From Leishmania martiniquensis (Eukaryota > Euglenozoa > Kinetoplastea > Trypanosomatida > Trypanosomatidae), in assembly GCF_017916325.1 (NCBI RefSeq), contig NC_090142.1, positions 465,001 through 529,000 of the forward strand: a stretch of DNA of 64,000 nt. Direction: 5' to 3'. Shown here piece after piece: positions 39,898 to 51,800 of this stretch. Both the position numbers and the translations under genes were made by a program. The notes beneath the pieces were generated by a model. It did not search any database. It had not been told where the DNA came from and saw only the letters and a program-made list of their open reading frames with translations. Within the stretch, counting starts at the first letter, position 1. The number at the start of each line of letters is the position of its first letter.

Positions 39898-42800
39898 ATG
39901 AGCTCTTCTTCCTCTCCACTGGCTTCCCCCGCCCTCGCCGTGAGGCGGTCCTCATCCAAAGGACGGTCGCTGCTGCCTTCTCCACCCACCGCAACTTCCT
40001 CCATCGAGTATCCTGGCATGCACACAAACGCGTCTGTGGGTAGCCCTCTGACGCTGACGTCGTCGACGCAGTCGCCCTTTACGCACTTGACAGAGCGGCC
40101 GCGGCTGGCGAGACCGCCTGCACCACTGTCGGAGAAGCAGGATCCACATGTTGAGGACACCGCCGCCGCGGATGAGCCGGCACAACGGGTAGAGCTGCTG
40201 GCGCTGATCGCGCGGCTCCGCAAGCTGCTGATGCCAGCCACGGAGCGGCTTCTTCGACTCCATGGTATTCTCAAGTCTCTAGAAGAGCAACTCGTCGTGG
40301 TGACTCCAGCCGCTCCGCTGGCCGCCGCAGCGAGTGGCACCTCCGCCGGTGCATCCATCTCCTCTGTGAGCGTGTCAGAGGCCAATCCGCCTCTGCGGCT
40401 GTGCGTCACCGGGGCGTCGGAGCCAGAAACGGAAGAGGTGTTCCATTTTGTTGTCCACCGTGACCCGCCGCAGATGCGGTGCGGGACAAGATCCGGGGTA
40501 ACCGGAAGTGCGAGTAGCGGCCGCTCCCCCGCCTTCAGCAGCAGCGCTGGCCGTGGTGGCCGCCCTTCCACATCGGATACAGGTCTGCTCGTCTCACCAC
40601 ATGCTTCGCCGTCTAGCATCGCCCAGCGGAGGTGGTCTCGCCTCGAGTCAGGTGGTAGAACCGCAGGGACGAACTTGATGGCATCCGGCGACGACAGGCA
40701 GGGGATGACGACACCGCCGCCATCCAGTCAATTCCCCTCTACCCCAACCTCGGCGCGGGGGGTAATGGGCGCCGCTCATGCGGGGGTGCACGGGTGCCCA
40801 TCCCCCGGCGATACGAGTCGTCCTCACAGTCCGGCGATCACAGACTCGCCGTTGCCTGACCAGTTCCCGCTGCCTACAGTGCACTTGCACATCGCATCTG
40901 GCCTACACCTTGGCGGCATGCGGAGGGCTTGGGACAACGAGCCTATTCTATCTCACCCTCCACTGACCACGCCTCCGCCGCCGCTGCCTGTTACGGTGCC
41001 CGTGACCACAACGGCAACGACAAAGATGGGCAGCGAAAGCTTTGGCGCAGCCGAACATGGCAGCGATGTCGGACGTCTACCAGCCACCGGCATTGCCCAC
41101 AACCTGCAGCACTGTACGGTCTCTCCTCACCCGCCGCCCTTGAGCGTCACCCCAGGTGGTTCACAAGGTGCGACACCACAACCTCCGCTGCCAGCAGCGC
41201 CAGCGAACCACCACGTGCGTCGGGTGCGCTCGACGGCATCGTCAGAGTCCCGACCGGTCGGCAGCTCAGCCGCCGCCGGGGTAGCGCATGATACTGAAGC
41301 ACCGAGCTGCGAATCGCCGACGTTGCTGCCGGAAGGGGGCGCAAGGAAGAAGGGCGACGGTGGCGGACGCACGCCCTCCATGAGCCTGTCCTCCACTATG
41401 CCCGACCTTCTTGCCACGCCACCGCCCCCACTCCCGGGGTTTTCTAAAATAACCACAGCCGAGGCGGGTGGCTCGCTGTCCTGCATCCCATCGCCGCAGC
41501 CCGCTACCTTGCCGGTGGTCTCCCTACCATCGCCAACGCAGCAGAATATCGGCGTTCGGGGGATCGTAAGCCATGCTGCGGGGGCCAGCAGCGGCGCTGA
41601 GGGCACCGGCTCTCGGTGCAAAGCTGGAAATGGCCACGCCTTCGCCAGGGCCTCGCCCTCGCCTAATAACGACTTTCCAACGTCGCTGACGCCCATCATG
41701 ATCAACCCGCTCCAGCGCACATCATCTCAGTGCTCCGAGGCGAGCGAACAGCTGCAACATTATCACCGGTCGCTGCATGGGAGCTCCCTGTCGCCCGGAA
41801 CGGCGCGCTTCATTACGCTGCCGACGCCCTTTTTCTCGAGGGCGCGGAATCGCCAGCATGGTACTGGTGGCCACAGCCGTCGCGAGGATTCCACCATCCT
41901 CTCCCACATCTCCTCTTTCACCCCACCAGCGATGCGACTCGTGCAGCGGATGCGGCGCCGTATGGTGTTACTCGGCCAGATGCAGCTTCGACTCTCCGCC
42001 TGGGACCTCTTCCACCCAGCCCACATCGGCAGCCTTCATCAGTCACCATTGCCGACCACGACCGCGGCGCCTTGCACCGCAAGCCCTGCCGTGCTGCTGA
42101 ACGCGGCAGAGCAAGGTAGCCGACAGGCGAAGAATAGGCCTCTAAGTCGTGTGAACAGCAGCGTAAGCAGGCTGAGCAACTCGAGGTGCCAGGAGTACCC
42201 AACACCCTTGCATGGCATCAACACGATGCCGGATACGCCGTTGCAGGTGCCACTGGGCCCCCATTGGCTCGTGAGTATAAACGAGGAGGGCGTTTTGCGC
42301 TACGAGCCGCTGCCGTCGGCTGCGCAGCCGCCGCCGTACATGCAGTGCCCGCCGGTGGCGACCACTGCCGATTTCGCCTTTCTCTGTGTACCATACGAGG
42401 CGCTGGTGCGGGGCATGGGGTCGGAGGCCGGCCACGGCGATGACACGGGCACGAGTCCTGTGCTTAGCGCCAGCACCGGCGGTGTTGGTATGGCCGTCAG
42501 TTGTGACGGCGAGGCTGAGGAAGACGTGGCGGCGGCGCTGGACGTCCTTTTTGGGCTCTTTAGTGGCACCAGACATCAGCACTCGCAAGCGCAGCGGCAC
42601 AACACCTCCACAGGGGCGTCGTCTATTCTCGTGACGGTGAGCGGCGGCGGCACCAGTTTTTCCACCCCACCCGCTCTCTCTGTCAGCTCTCCCTTACGCG
42701 ACGGCGAGGTGCGGCTTCCGATGTCGTGCACCGGCAGCGATGGTGGAAAGCGTACTCAGAAGGACGGGCGGCAGAGGACGGCCACAATTACCTCCCGGCA

Positions 42801-45800
42801 CGAGGCCAATGCGTCCGTCGTCGCCACCGCTCGAGGAGGAAGCCGTCAAGAGGAGACGGCATCGCATGAGGTCAACTCTCTCGATGCCTCCGCGCTGCGC
42901 ACCAGGATCCATGCGACCGCCAAGCCCACCACGGTTGGCCTTGTGCCCTCAACCTTGACGCCGCCGCACTCTGCGGGAGGCCTTGAGAAGGAAGTCGCTC
43001 TCTTGCCACACCGGCTCGACACGGCGCCAGGCCCACTGCTCTCGTTGACCGAAGAGTGGCTGTTGCCTCTCCGTCAGGCCCTTGTCGATCGCACGATCTT
43101 CCTCCTCGTCAAGTCCCGCAATGAGGAGGTGCCAACACCAAGCCGGCGCCGTTCGAATCCGTCGAGTAACGCTGAGTACTCCGACGGTGCCATGGACGAA
43201 CGGGTGGTGCAGCGGTTTCTGAACCTTGCGAAGAGGCGCTACGGGGTGGTAGTTCAGCCGTGGCGTGTCATCATCTTCAGCCACCGCGACGCAAAGCGAG
43301 CTCGAGATTTAATGCTGGCCGTCTACGCTCAGCGACTCCGCCAGCAGCGGCAGCTGAGCATCGGCCCGCAGGCAGATACGGAGGTATCGCAAACGCCGCG
43401 GACCAGTGGCACCAGCGAGGACGATGGAGTGGGCAAGAGCACGTCAGCCTGCGACGCGGATGTGCTCGTTTCTTCTACCGTATCGCCTCCCCCCCGCAGC
43501 GGCGCGCGCCACTGCTCTCTCTCACCACTTGAATCCTTGTACGCGGCACCTGGGGTGCCGGCGATGGCCACCCCTCGCTGGGCGCAGACACCGCCGGGCG
43601 CATCCCTCACATCGACCTCGCGGCTCACCCTCATCTCTGTGAATGCCGGCAGTGAGTGGCGCCGTGGCCGCGGTGATGGCGCCAGCCGCCGGCACGACAT
43701 GGAGGATGACAAGCGGGAGTTGGCCGACCCCGTCTACACGCTCCTGGCGCAGGAATTGAGTGTGCCGTCGCTGTCGGCGGCGCTGGAGCAGTACAAACCG
43801 CTGCTGGGGTACCGCGCCACACCACGGCTGCCTCCGCAGGCCAGTGCAGCGTCAACACCTGCTGGCAGCCGCTTCCGAGTCAGCTTCGCAAGCGGGGCGG
43901 GGTCTGCTACGAATACCACGGAGGAGGGTGATCAGGGCCCTGCTGACGGCTCTCGCGAGCTTCCAGGTGCAGCGGGTTCCGCCACCGCCATCGAGGGCAC
44001 CACCTCGACGGACGTGAGCAACGACAGCGTCGACGCGGAGGCGGCTGCGGCTTGCATGCATGCGCGGGAAGTGGTGTGGCGCTCCAGCGGCGCCGCCGGC
44101 GTGAGCAGCGCCCTTCGCTACTTCCAGCACTCGGCAGTCGCGCATCGCTTGGCACGGGCGGCGTTTTCCGTGATGGCGTGGACATGGCAGCTATCCGCAC
44201 TGCTGCCGGCCGTCATCAAAGACGCACAGTCGCGCTACACTCGACTGCGGCACAGCCGCCGCCACACTCAGCACAAGTTGCAAGGGGTATTGCGAAGTCT
44301 CGAGCTGCACATGGCCGCTAGCCCCACCAAGAGCGTAGCGGCCCTCGAGGCGCGATTGCAGGAGGGGTTCCGCGATTTGATGCAGCGCTTTTTGCGAGAC
44401 CTCCGCCGACTGCTCGTTTGCACCGTCTTGGCGACAACTACTGCCGCCTTCTCGCCTGCCACTGGAACCTCGTCAGCCTCGTGGCCACCCATCGGTCTGC
44501 CAGCCTACGGGCAGCGCTCGCAACAGATGCCACCCACAGCACCGCTAGATGCCCTGCTGGCGTACGATTCACCATGCCTACGAGAGGCACACCAGCGTCT
44601 TGCTCGAGCCGTCTTCCACTTCCACGCGTTTTACCTCGCTGGGCACTTCGCCTTCACAGCACCGACCCCACTCCTGCCCTCGCGCTCGCATCACAATGTG
44701 CCACAGGAGTGCACACCCTCAAAGCACCCGAGGCCCCTTTCCGTGTACGAGCAGCGCCATGCCGCTCTCCAGGAGGCTATATCTCTCGCGCAGTTGCCGC
44801 TCAACACATTGCCGCGGGTGCTCAACGAGCCCACCGCTACCCCGCGTGGCGAGCCGTGCACGCGGCCTGGCACGGCGGCCTCCGCGTCGCTGTTGCCTCC
44901 TGCACGAGCGAACGCCTCGGCCACCACAACGCCGGCACGCCCTGTTCTTCTCCCGACCCCTCCAGACAGCACCACACCGACTTCGATGACCGCAAAGACG
45001 GAGGCCGAAGAGGCGCAGATGCCGAAGGTAGACTTCGGATCTGAGTGCCACCGCTGCTGCGGCTCCCGCATCATGAGCGCCGCAGGCTTCACTGGCTGGT
45101 TTAAAGAAAAGTCTACGCCAATGCGACCCGTACGGTGCAGCGAGTCCGTCGCCACGCCTGGCAGTGTTGCTGACGGTAGCGGCAGCGATGATCGGGCACA
45201 GAGGCATTTACCGTCGTTGTCGTCGTCGTTGCTTCACACCCCTGCTGGAGGTCAGGGGAACGCTGCAGCGTGCTTGAAGTCTGCCAGCGCGGTGCCAGTC
45301 ACTGCTTGCAGTGGCATGGCATGCGGACGCGGCGTCCGTGGACAGGAGCATGCGAAAGGGCGGATGCATTCAGAGCAAGCGGCAGATGGGGGCGCAGACG
45401 TCGGTGGCACTCACCAACTCAATTGTGAGGAGCTTCAGCAGTGTCGCCTCGCAATGGAGCGGCAGCTTATTGCACACGTCTCGCAGATCAACACCGAGAT
45501 CATCAACTTTCTCCTCGCCGCTTGCGTCGCGGCAGTGCCCCGCTTGCAGCGTGATTGTGTAGACGCAGAGCTGGCGCGGGTAAAGGACGCACAGGCGGAG
45601 ATCGTGTCGACCTTCACGACAGCGGTGCGCGGCCGCAAAGACGCCGCTATCTCGATGTCCAACCTCTACGCCTGGCTCGAGGATTGGAGCGCTGCCATGT
45701 CAAGTCTGGTTTCTCTGGTGAGGTCGCGGCCGTATCTCGAGAAGTTTATTACGCAACTGCGTGCTGCCCTTTGCGAGGATGAGGTGCGCGCGCTCGCTAT

Positions 45801-47169
45801 CTTCCGCTCTGGAGGCGGAGCTTCAAAGCCGTCGGAGGAAGCGCCATTGCAGACGCCGCCGATTGCTGGCACGTCATTGTTGTTACCCAGTGCAGCAGCC
45901 GCGGCGCGTCGTGAAGTCAGCGCAGCTGCCACGCGCTTACCTGTGCTGAGCGGTACAGCAATGGCGAGCGGTTGCCGCGACTCAAAAGACAGCACGCCGA
46001 AGAGTTTGGCAGAGCCGCACGCAGCCGCACCTCCCAGCCCGACTGGCGCTCCCTGCACCTTCGCCTCGACGTCTCTGGCGGCGGAGGTGGGCCACCGCTG
46101 TGCTCGAATGCTGCGCTACTACGCCGGCCTCGCCCACCAGCAGCATGCCTGCAGCCTCAGCGGCGACACCGGCGAAACCTGCACTGGTGCGAATTTACAG
46201 CGTAGCGCCGTGCGAGGCGATACACTAGCGCCTCTGTCGCCTTCCCGGTCGCTGCGCTCACTTCAGGGTGGCACCTCGACGCTGATTTCACCGTGCCGAA
46301 GCCTACGCATGAAGGGAGGCGGTGGCGGGCGTCAGGGGTTGGGCTTGAGCACTTCGCTGTCCAGCATGTCGGCCGCGTGGAGTCGTGAGGAGGAGCCCCT
46401 CCCCGTCGAGGGCGGAGCCCGTGGCCCGCGCTTGCTCGACTCCAATGACTTCGCGACGGCAGCGTCATCTTTTTTTGCTGTCCCGACGCGCTCCCCCGTA
46501 ACGGATACGCTCGCTGTGCTGCTGGCCACGACGCAGGAGGAATCCCCTCCATCCGCGCAGCTCACCCTGGCGCTGCAAGCGGCTGCCGCTGCAGATTCGG
46601 GTGCCTCAGGCGGCGGCATCTCAGCCCGGTGTGACCGCAAGCAGGCTCTGAGTCCTGTTGACAGCACCGCGTTGGACCCGCTTTTGGGTCCCGTGAAGGC
46701 CAACGCGGCAGCCGCCGCCACGCATCGCTTCGTCAAAGACAGCAGCGGTGCGTGGCAGAGGCAGTTGGCGCAGTGGCGCTCTGCTATGACTGAGGCGGAA
46801 AGGCCAGCTGATGATGCCTCCGCGGCACCATTGCTGTGGATTCTTCTGGACACATGGGACGAGACGCTGCTTCGCATGCCCTACGGGCTTCTTCTCGACC
46901 TCGACACCGTCACCTACGGCGAGTCACTCAACCGCATGAGTGCTGAGCTCCTTCATACGCAGCAAAGCTGGAAGCGCCGTTGCGAAGATTCGCTGGCGCG
47001 CATCGAGCGGCAGCTAACGGCACTGGAGGGCGATCTCTATAGGATGCGCGGCAGCGATGGGGAAGCACGCGTCGAGTACACGCAGGAGTTGCGAGCCATT
47101 TTCGATGCCGCTTCCGCCCTCGTTGCTTCCCGTGATGACGCCCTGCACGAAGGCCTCTTCTCTCTCTGA
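39898..47169 (+). CDS. Giant orphan protein, low complexity with several helical islands
   Basis: The predicted protein is 2423 aa from the ATG at 39898. I do not recognise the family. Ser/Pro/Thr/Gly-rich linkers separate compact islands. One is a coiled-coil-like helix near residues 95-135 (LLALIARLRKLLMPATERLLRL). Another is a folded-looking block around 1045-1145 (EEWLLPLRQALVDRTIFLLVK, then RRYGVVVQPWRVIIFSH). A long helical region runs at about 1410-1510 (HKLQGVLRSLELHM, LQEGFRDLMQRFLRDLRRLL). A further helical block lies at about 1845-1965 (AHVSQINTEIINFLLAACVAAV, YAWLEDWSAAMSSLVSL). The C-terminal 110 residues include WILLDTWDETLLRMPYGLLLDLDT and end in a coiled coil. No membrane segment or enzyme motif is clear. 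The conserved-looking islands suggest a real scaffold rather than a chance frame. Confidence 0.85.
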   Translation: MSSSSSPLASPALAVRRSSSKGRSLLPSPPTATSSIEYPGMHTNASVGSPLTLTSSTQSPFTHLTERPRLARPPAPLSEKQDPHVEDTAAADEPAQRVELLALIARLRKLLMPATERLLRLHGILKSLEEQLVVVTPAAPLAAAASGTSAGASISSVSVSEANPPLRLCVTGASEPETEEVFHFVVHRDPPQMRCGTRSGVTGSASSGRSPAFSSSAGRGGRPSTSDTGLLVSPHASPSSIAQRRWSRLESGGRTAGTNLMASGDDRQGMTTPPPSSQFPSTPTSARGVMGAAHAGVHGCPSPGDTSRPHSPAITDSPLPDQFPLPTVHLHIASGLHLGGMRRAWDNEPILSHPPLTTPPPPLPVTVPVTTTATTKMGSESFGAAEHGSDVGRLPATGIAHNLQHCTVSPHPPPLSVTPGGSQGATPQPPLPAAPANHHVRRVRSTASSESRPVGSSAAAGVAHDTEAPSCESPTLLPEGGARKKGDGGGRTPSMSLSSTMPDLLATPPPPLPGFSKITTAEAGGSLSCIPSPQPATLPVVSLPSPTQQNIGVRGIVSHAAGASSGAEGTGSRCKAGNGHAFARASPSPNNDFPTSLTPIMINPLQRTSSQCSEASEQLQHYHRSLHGSSLSPGTARFITLPTPFFSRARNRQHGTGGHSRREDSTILSHISSFTPPAMRLVQRMRRRMVLLGQMQLRLSAWDLFHPAHIGSLHQSPLPTTTAAPCTASPAVLLNAAEQGSRQAKNRPLSRVNSSVSRLSNSRCQEYPTPLHGINTMPDTPLQVPLGPHWLVSINEEGVLRYEPLPSAAQPPPYMQCPPVATTADFAFLCVPYEALVRGMGSEAGHGDDTGTSPVLSASTGGVGMAVSCDGEAEEDVAAALDVLFGLFSGTRHQHSQAQRHNTSTGASSILVTVSGGGTSFSTPPALSVSSPLRDGEVRLPMSCTGSDGGKRTQKDGRQRTATITSRHEANASVVATARGGSRQEETASHEVNSLDASALRTRIHATAKPTTVGLVPSTLTPPHSAGGLEKEVALLPHRLDTAPGPLLSLTEEWLLPLRQALVDRTIFLLVKSRNEEVPTPSRRRSNPSSNAEYSDGAMDERVVQRFLNLAKRRYGVVVQPWRVIIFSHRDAKRARDLMLAVYAQRLRQQRQLSIGPQADTEVSQTPRTSGTSEDDGVGKSTSACDADVLVSSTVSPPPRSGARHCSLSPLESLYAAPGVPAMATPRWAQTPPGASLTSTSRLTLISVNAGSEWRRGRGDGASRRHDMEDDKRELADPVYTLLAQELSVPSLSAALEQYKPLLGYRATPRLPPQASAASTPAGSRFRVSFASGAGSATNTTEEGDQGPADGSRELPGAAGSATAIEGTTSTDVSNDSVDAEAAAACMHAREVVWRSSGAAGVSSALRYFQHSAVAHRLARAAFSVMAWTWQLSALLPAVIKDAQSRYTRLRHSRRHTQHKLQGVLRSLELHMAASPTKSVAALEARLQEGFRDLMQRFLRDLRRLLVCTVLATTTAAFSPATGTSSASWPPIGLPAYGQRSQQMPPTAPLDALLAYDSPCLREAHQRLARAVFHFHAFYLAGHFAFTAPTPLLPSRSHHNVPQECTPSKHPRPLSVYEQRHAALQEAISLAQLPLNTLPRVLNEPTATPRGEPCTRPGTAASASLLPPARANASATTTPARPVLLPTPPDSTTPTSMTAKTEAEEAQMPKVDFGSECHRCCGSRIMSAAGFTGWFKEKSTPMRPVRCSESVATPGSVADGSGSDDRAQRHLPSLSSSLLHTPAGGQGNAAACLKSASAVPVTACSGMACGRGVRGQEHAKGRMHSEQAADGGADVGGTHQLNCEELQQCRLAMERQLIAHVSQINTEIINFLLAACVAAVPRLQRDCVDAELARVKDAQAEIVSTFTTAVRGRKDAAISMSNLYAWLEDWSAAMSSLVSLVRSRPYLEKFITQLRAALCEDEVRALAIFRSGGGASKPSEEAPLQTPPIAGTSLLLPSAAAAARREVSAAATRLPVLSGTAMASGCRDSKDSTPKSLAEPHAAAPPSPTGAPCTFASTSLAAEVGHRCARMLRYYAGLAHQQHACSLSGDTGETCTGANLQRSAVRGDTLAPLSPSRSLRSLQGGTSTLISPCRSLRMKGGGGGRQGLGLSTSLSSMSAAWSREEEPLPVEGGARGPRLLDSNDFATAASSFFAVPTRSPVTDTLAVLLATTQEESPPSAQLTLALQAAAAADSGASGGGISARCDRKQALSPVDSTALDPLLGPVKANAAAAATHRFVKDSSGAWQRQLAQWRSAMTEAERPADDASAAPLLWILLDTWDETLLRMPYGLLLDLDTVTYGESLNRMSAELLHTQQSWKRRCEDSLARIERQLTALEGDLYRMRGSDGEARVEYTQELRAIFDAASALVASRDDALHEGLFSL

Positions 47170-48879
47170 AGTGCGTGTGCGTGTGCGAGTGGGTGGGTGG
47201 CGCTGCCCGAGGCGGGCTTGCGGTGGACAACGCTTGAAGGAAGGCGGGCGTGAAAGACGGAGGGGGGGTAGCCGCCGTGCGGTGCGAAGAGTACGGCCCC
47301 TCCCCTTCTCCCCTTCTTCTCTTTGCCCCATTTGAGGACCGTCAACGTACGCGGACCTCTCCCGGAGTTTGTGTATGGACGACATGTTGCGCTTCGTGCA
47401 GAGGCGGCACTACGAAATGGTGCTTTCCACCCCTTCTCTAACGATGATACCGCAGGGCATATCTGGCCGTGCCCAGCATCTCAGGGGGCCGAGTCCCCCC
47501 CTCCCCTCCCGCACAGAGCGTAGGGGGGAGGGGTGACCGTGCCCGGCGCCCACCGCATAGGGATCTCAGGGCGACGTATCGCTGTGGATGTTGGCGGTGA
47601 GGCCCTGCATAACGTCGCGTCGGAGCAGCCTGTGACAGCGAACACGCTTGCACGACACAGATGATGGGCAGAGTGTCGGCGTGACTCGAGCGCAGCGCGT
47701 GTGGCCCTCGCCGTCCATCGGCGTGGGGAGCTTGGGCCGCTCCGAGGGGCTCGACAGGTGACGACCCACGGAGCGTTGGAGGTGGGCAGCATGTGAGGGT
47801 GTGGCCGCTTGCAGCAGATGACGGAGCGAGCGGCATTACTATGGCCCTGTGTGTGCCGCCGCTTTGCAGCACCGCAGGAAATGGGCCGCGTGCCAATCCC
47901 ACACGTGCACTGCACAACCGAAACGGTGGACCACATTGGGATGGCGTACGCAAAGACAAGAAAAGTGTGCGCTTGCGCATCATGGCTCGCTCTCTGTTAC
48001 GGATAGTTCTTTGGGAAAAGCACGGAGCCATCTGTGCGCGCACAGACTCTGTTTCGGGAGGTTGATGGTGCCTCTCCTGCGCAATGCTCCGCCGCCCTCT
48101 CTGGTGGTCAGCCGGGCCTCGCTTAGTTTCGCCTTATCGCGTTTTCCTGCCGGAAACGGCGACACTGTGAAGTAGCGGAGATGTAAAGCAAGAGGATAGG
48201 AGTGCCGCAACATGGCGCGCGTGTGGGGCCGTGTGGACGCGCCTGTCAGTACTCGCCAACGAGGAACGGAACGCCACGTAGGTGTGCATGCGTCGCTGTC
48301 TGTGTGCCTGTGTGTGTGTGCGTGTCAGAGAGAGGAGGGGGGGAGGAGTACGGCGGAGCGCCGGAGGAACGATAAACGTGCTCGGGTGCGCGGGCTCTCT
48401 AAGGAGTAGCTAGGCCTGGCGCACCGCTTCGCATGGTGAACGCCTCCCTTCATTCTTGCCGTTCCATTCGACTTGTCCGTCCCCCCCTCGAAGCTGCCGC
48501 TTGACCGTGCCGAGGGGAATGAGGAGAGAAGGTCAGGAGGCGCAGTGCCTTTACTTTGGTAAGAAGGGGATGATGCGGCACCTCCTTTACAACCACCTCT
48601 CTGCCCCCGCTGTTGCTCTCTTCTGCAATGTATGCTAGTGCCTTTTCTCCATGCTCGCACGCGTCCGCGCAACCTCGCCTTCTGTCGCGCCCACCTTTGC
48701 TCTTCCCCATACATGTGTACATGCGGCCGTACGCAGCGGCAATCGGGCGTTCCGCTCCGCGCTTCTTCGCCACCAGTGAAGGTCTCTCTCCCTCCCTCTC
48801 TCCCTCTCTCCCCTCATTTCGAGCACTGGCGCAGCGCAGCAGCCAACGAGCGTGCGAGGACGAGGCGCCCGAGCACTAA
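47170..48879. other. Spacer before the coiled-coil gene
   Basis: The 1.7-kb spacer holds no recognised gene. Open frames on both strands around 47438-48065 have no coding character. A TG run lies near 48300-48325 and a C/T tract at 48781-48816 precedes the next start. Confidence 0.65.
48781..48823 (+). promoter_or_regulatory. Candidate spliced-leader acceptor for the coiled-coil gene
   Basis: A C/T tract of about 35 nt is followed by the first AG at 48822-48823. The leader to 48880 is 56 nt with no ATG. Confidence 0.55.
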
Positions 48880-51800
48880 ATGGCCTCCGACTTCACGGCG
48901 CTGCGCAGCAATTGCACTGCGCTCTTTGAGACTGCAATGCCGCCGCTTCTGCGAAGCTCACTGCCCCCCGCATCGTCCGTCGGCGCCTTCTCTGCTGCTC
49001 CACCCGAACGGGTTTCCGTAGCTGCAGTCCGTCACCCTGGCGGCCCCCACGGCGGCAGCGCGTCGGGGCTGAGCTTCGTGCCGTCGATCGCCACGCTGTC
49101 GAGCCGCAGCGCGGAGGCGGCTCTGCTGCGAAGGGAGTGGGAGCTGCGTAGCGAGTATTATCGGCTGTACGCTGAAGAGCAATGGAGCGTACGCCAGCAG
49201 CGCGAGTCGAAGCGCCGGCAGGCCGACGAGGAGGGGCGGCAGCGTGCGATGGCGTTGGCTCGGCACATCGAAGAGGAACGCCAGCAGCGCGTGGCAGAGC
49301 AGCGGGAGCGTCTTATCCAGAAGGAGCAGGAGCTTGAAGAGTGGAAGCGGGAGCGGCGAGAAGAGGCCGAGGCAGCGCGTCGTCGACAACAGCAGGAGGA
49401 CGAGCGGCGCCACGAACTCCAGCACGAGCGCGAGCTGGCCCGCATCAGGGAGGAAGCGGCGTCTCGGGCTACCTCGGTGCGGAATTCTGAGGATGTGAAG
49501 GCAGCGATAGAGCAGTCCCTGCAGAAGATGCAGAGCACCATGCAGGAGCAGCTGCGTGAGGAGGTGCGTGCGCTGGAGGCAGCGCACCGGTTAGAACTTA
49601 AACGTCGTGAGGAGGAGTGGGCAAATCGCGTGGTCGAGATGGAGGTGAGCCGAAGCACAGAGTTGGCCGACCTCACACACCAGCTGCAGCTCAACCAGAC
49701 ACGCGCCACCAACGGCGAGGAGCAGCTGCGTGAAGCCCGGGAGCAGCTCACAAAGCTTTTGCACGAGTTCGATCAGCTGCGTCTCCAACTGCAGTCAGGT
49801 AGCCCACACTCCGATCGGGATCGCGAGGCGGCGCAGCAGTTGGCTATGACTCATCGCAGCGCCATAGAGCGTCTGCAACAAATGTACGAGGACGACAAAA
49901 AAGCGCAGCTGCGCCGCTACGCAGAGGAGCGCGACCGCGCGAAATATGAGGAGGGCCGTCGCCTTGAGGAGCTAAAGGCCGGCCACGCTGCGGCGATGCG
50001 CGGCAAGGACAACGAAATCGACCATCTCGGTGACCGCGTTCGGCAGCTGGAGCGCGAGCTGCAGGATGCGAGCACAAAGGTGGCGCTGCTACGCGCGAAC
50101 GAGGAGGAGACTGTCTCGGTGCGCGTGGAGAAGGCCCGCATGAAAAATGAGATGCGCCAGTTGCAAGCCGCGAAGGCGGCGTTGGAGGACACCAAAACCC
50201 GTCTGGAGCGCAGTCTGCACGAGGCTGACGCGCGGGCAGAGCGTCAGAGCGAGCAACTGCGGGCTCTGCAGGCGAGCACGGTGTCAGGCCAGCGGGAGCT
50301 GACGTCAGAGCGGGACGAGCTGCGCCGCGACAATGCGGACCTGAAGAGCGAGCTCGCTAAAGCCCGCGATAGTTATGAGGAGGAGTTGGCGCGGCTGCTG
50401 AAGCGGCTCAAGAGCGCAGAGGAGGCGGCCGCGCACCTGAATGTGCAGGAGGTGGAGCAGAGCGCGCGCAACGCCGTAGAGAGGGCTGAGGAGGCTCGTC
50501 GCAACGCCGAGAATACCCTTGCAGAGGTGAGGCGCAAGCTGAAAGTAGCGGAGGAGGAGGCGCACACGTCTAAGCAGAGCGCGGAGGCAGCGCATCGGGA
50601 TGCCGCTCAGGCGCGGGGCCGCGTCCAAGAGCTGCAGGCGCAGCTGGAGGAGCGTGCCGCGCAGGTGCGCACGCTGGAGACGGAGGCAGAAAGGAGAGCG
50701 GGTTTAAACAACGAGGTGCGGGAGGCCAAGGAGCGCATGGGGCGGCTGCAGGCCGAGTACGACGCGGAGCGCGAGTTGAGACGCAGGCAGCACGAGGCCG
50801 CGCTAGAAGCGAAGGAGCGAGAGGTGCAGCAGTGCCGTACCGATGTGCTCGAGGCGAATAAGAAGCTGCATGCGCTACGCGCGGAGACCGCCAGCGTCGA
50901 GTTTCAGAAAGAGGGCCATCAGCAGCGGCTCGCTCGCCAACTCACGGAAAGGGAGGAGGAGGTGGCGCAGCTGCGCCGGCAGCTCGAGGACAGCCGCCAG
51001 TCCCTCGAGCAATGGAAGGCGACCTACGAGGAGCTCCAGCAGAGCAGTGGTACCAACACGGATGGCTACAAGAAGGCTGTTCGCGAGCGTGAAGAGGAGC
51101 TCCAGGAGTGCCATCGCCGACTGCGCCAACTGCAGGAGGAGAAGGCCGAGGTGGAGCGCCGTGTGCGTGCCGAGGAAGCCGCTCGAATGTCGGCCATTGC
51201 GCAGAGCGGCGACGCGCAACGACTACTGCGTGAGCGTGAGGCGCAGATCGATCGGCTGGAGCGCGAGGTGCGGGGGTTGCGGGCGCAGCAGGCCTCATGG
51301 TCGACCCAGGCCGTCTCTGTCGCGTCGCCTGCTCATCCCTCTGAACCGCCCTCTCTTCCTGCTCCCGAGCCTAAGGCTCCGCCGCTCCTCAGCGTGACAT
51401 CACCGGGCGCTCCCTCCATCACCACCAGCACCACAGAAACCTCGAACGCAGCCGCACCGTCGCTGATGCTGCAGACCAGCAAGCCAAAAGCGCCCGGCGT
51501 GCCGACCGTGTGCAGCGTTGGTGTACCAACGAATGCCTTACCAACACCTGCCAGTGCCTGGGGCGGCGTGCACCCGCCGCCGGCGCCTTTATCCATCCCC
51601 GCCGCACCACGGTCGCCTGTCGTGACGGTGCCGTTGATGCAGCCTCTCGACCACGGTACGACCTCCACTGATGGCACGACAGAGGGAACCCCGCTGAGCA
51701 TTCCGGTCCCGGTTTCGCTGTCGCCATCGTCATTACAAGTCGGCCGACGGAGCGGCGACGGCCCGTCGCTGACGATCGCCATACCCACACCTGCCGGGGC

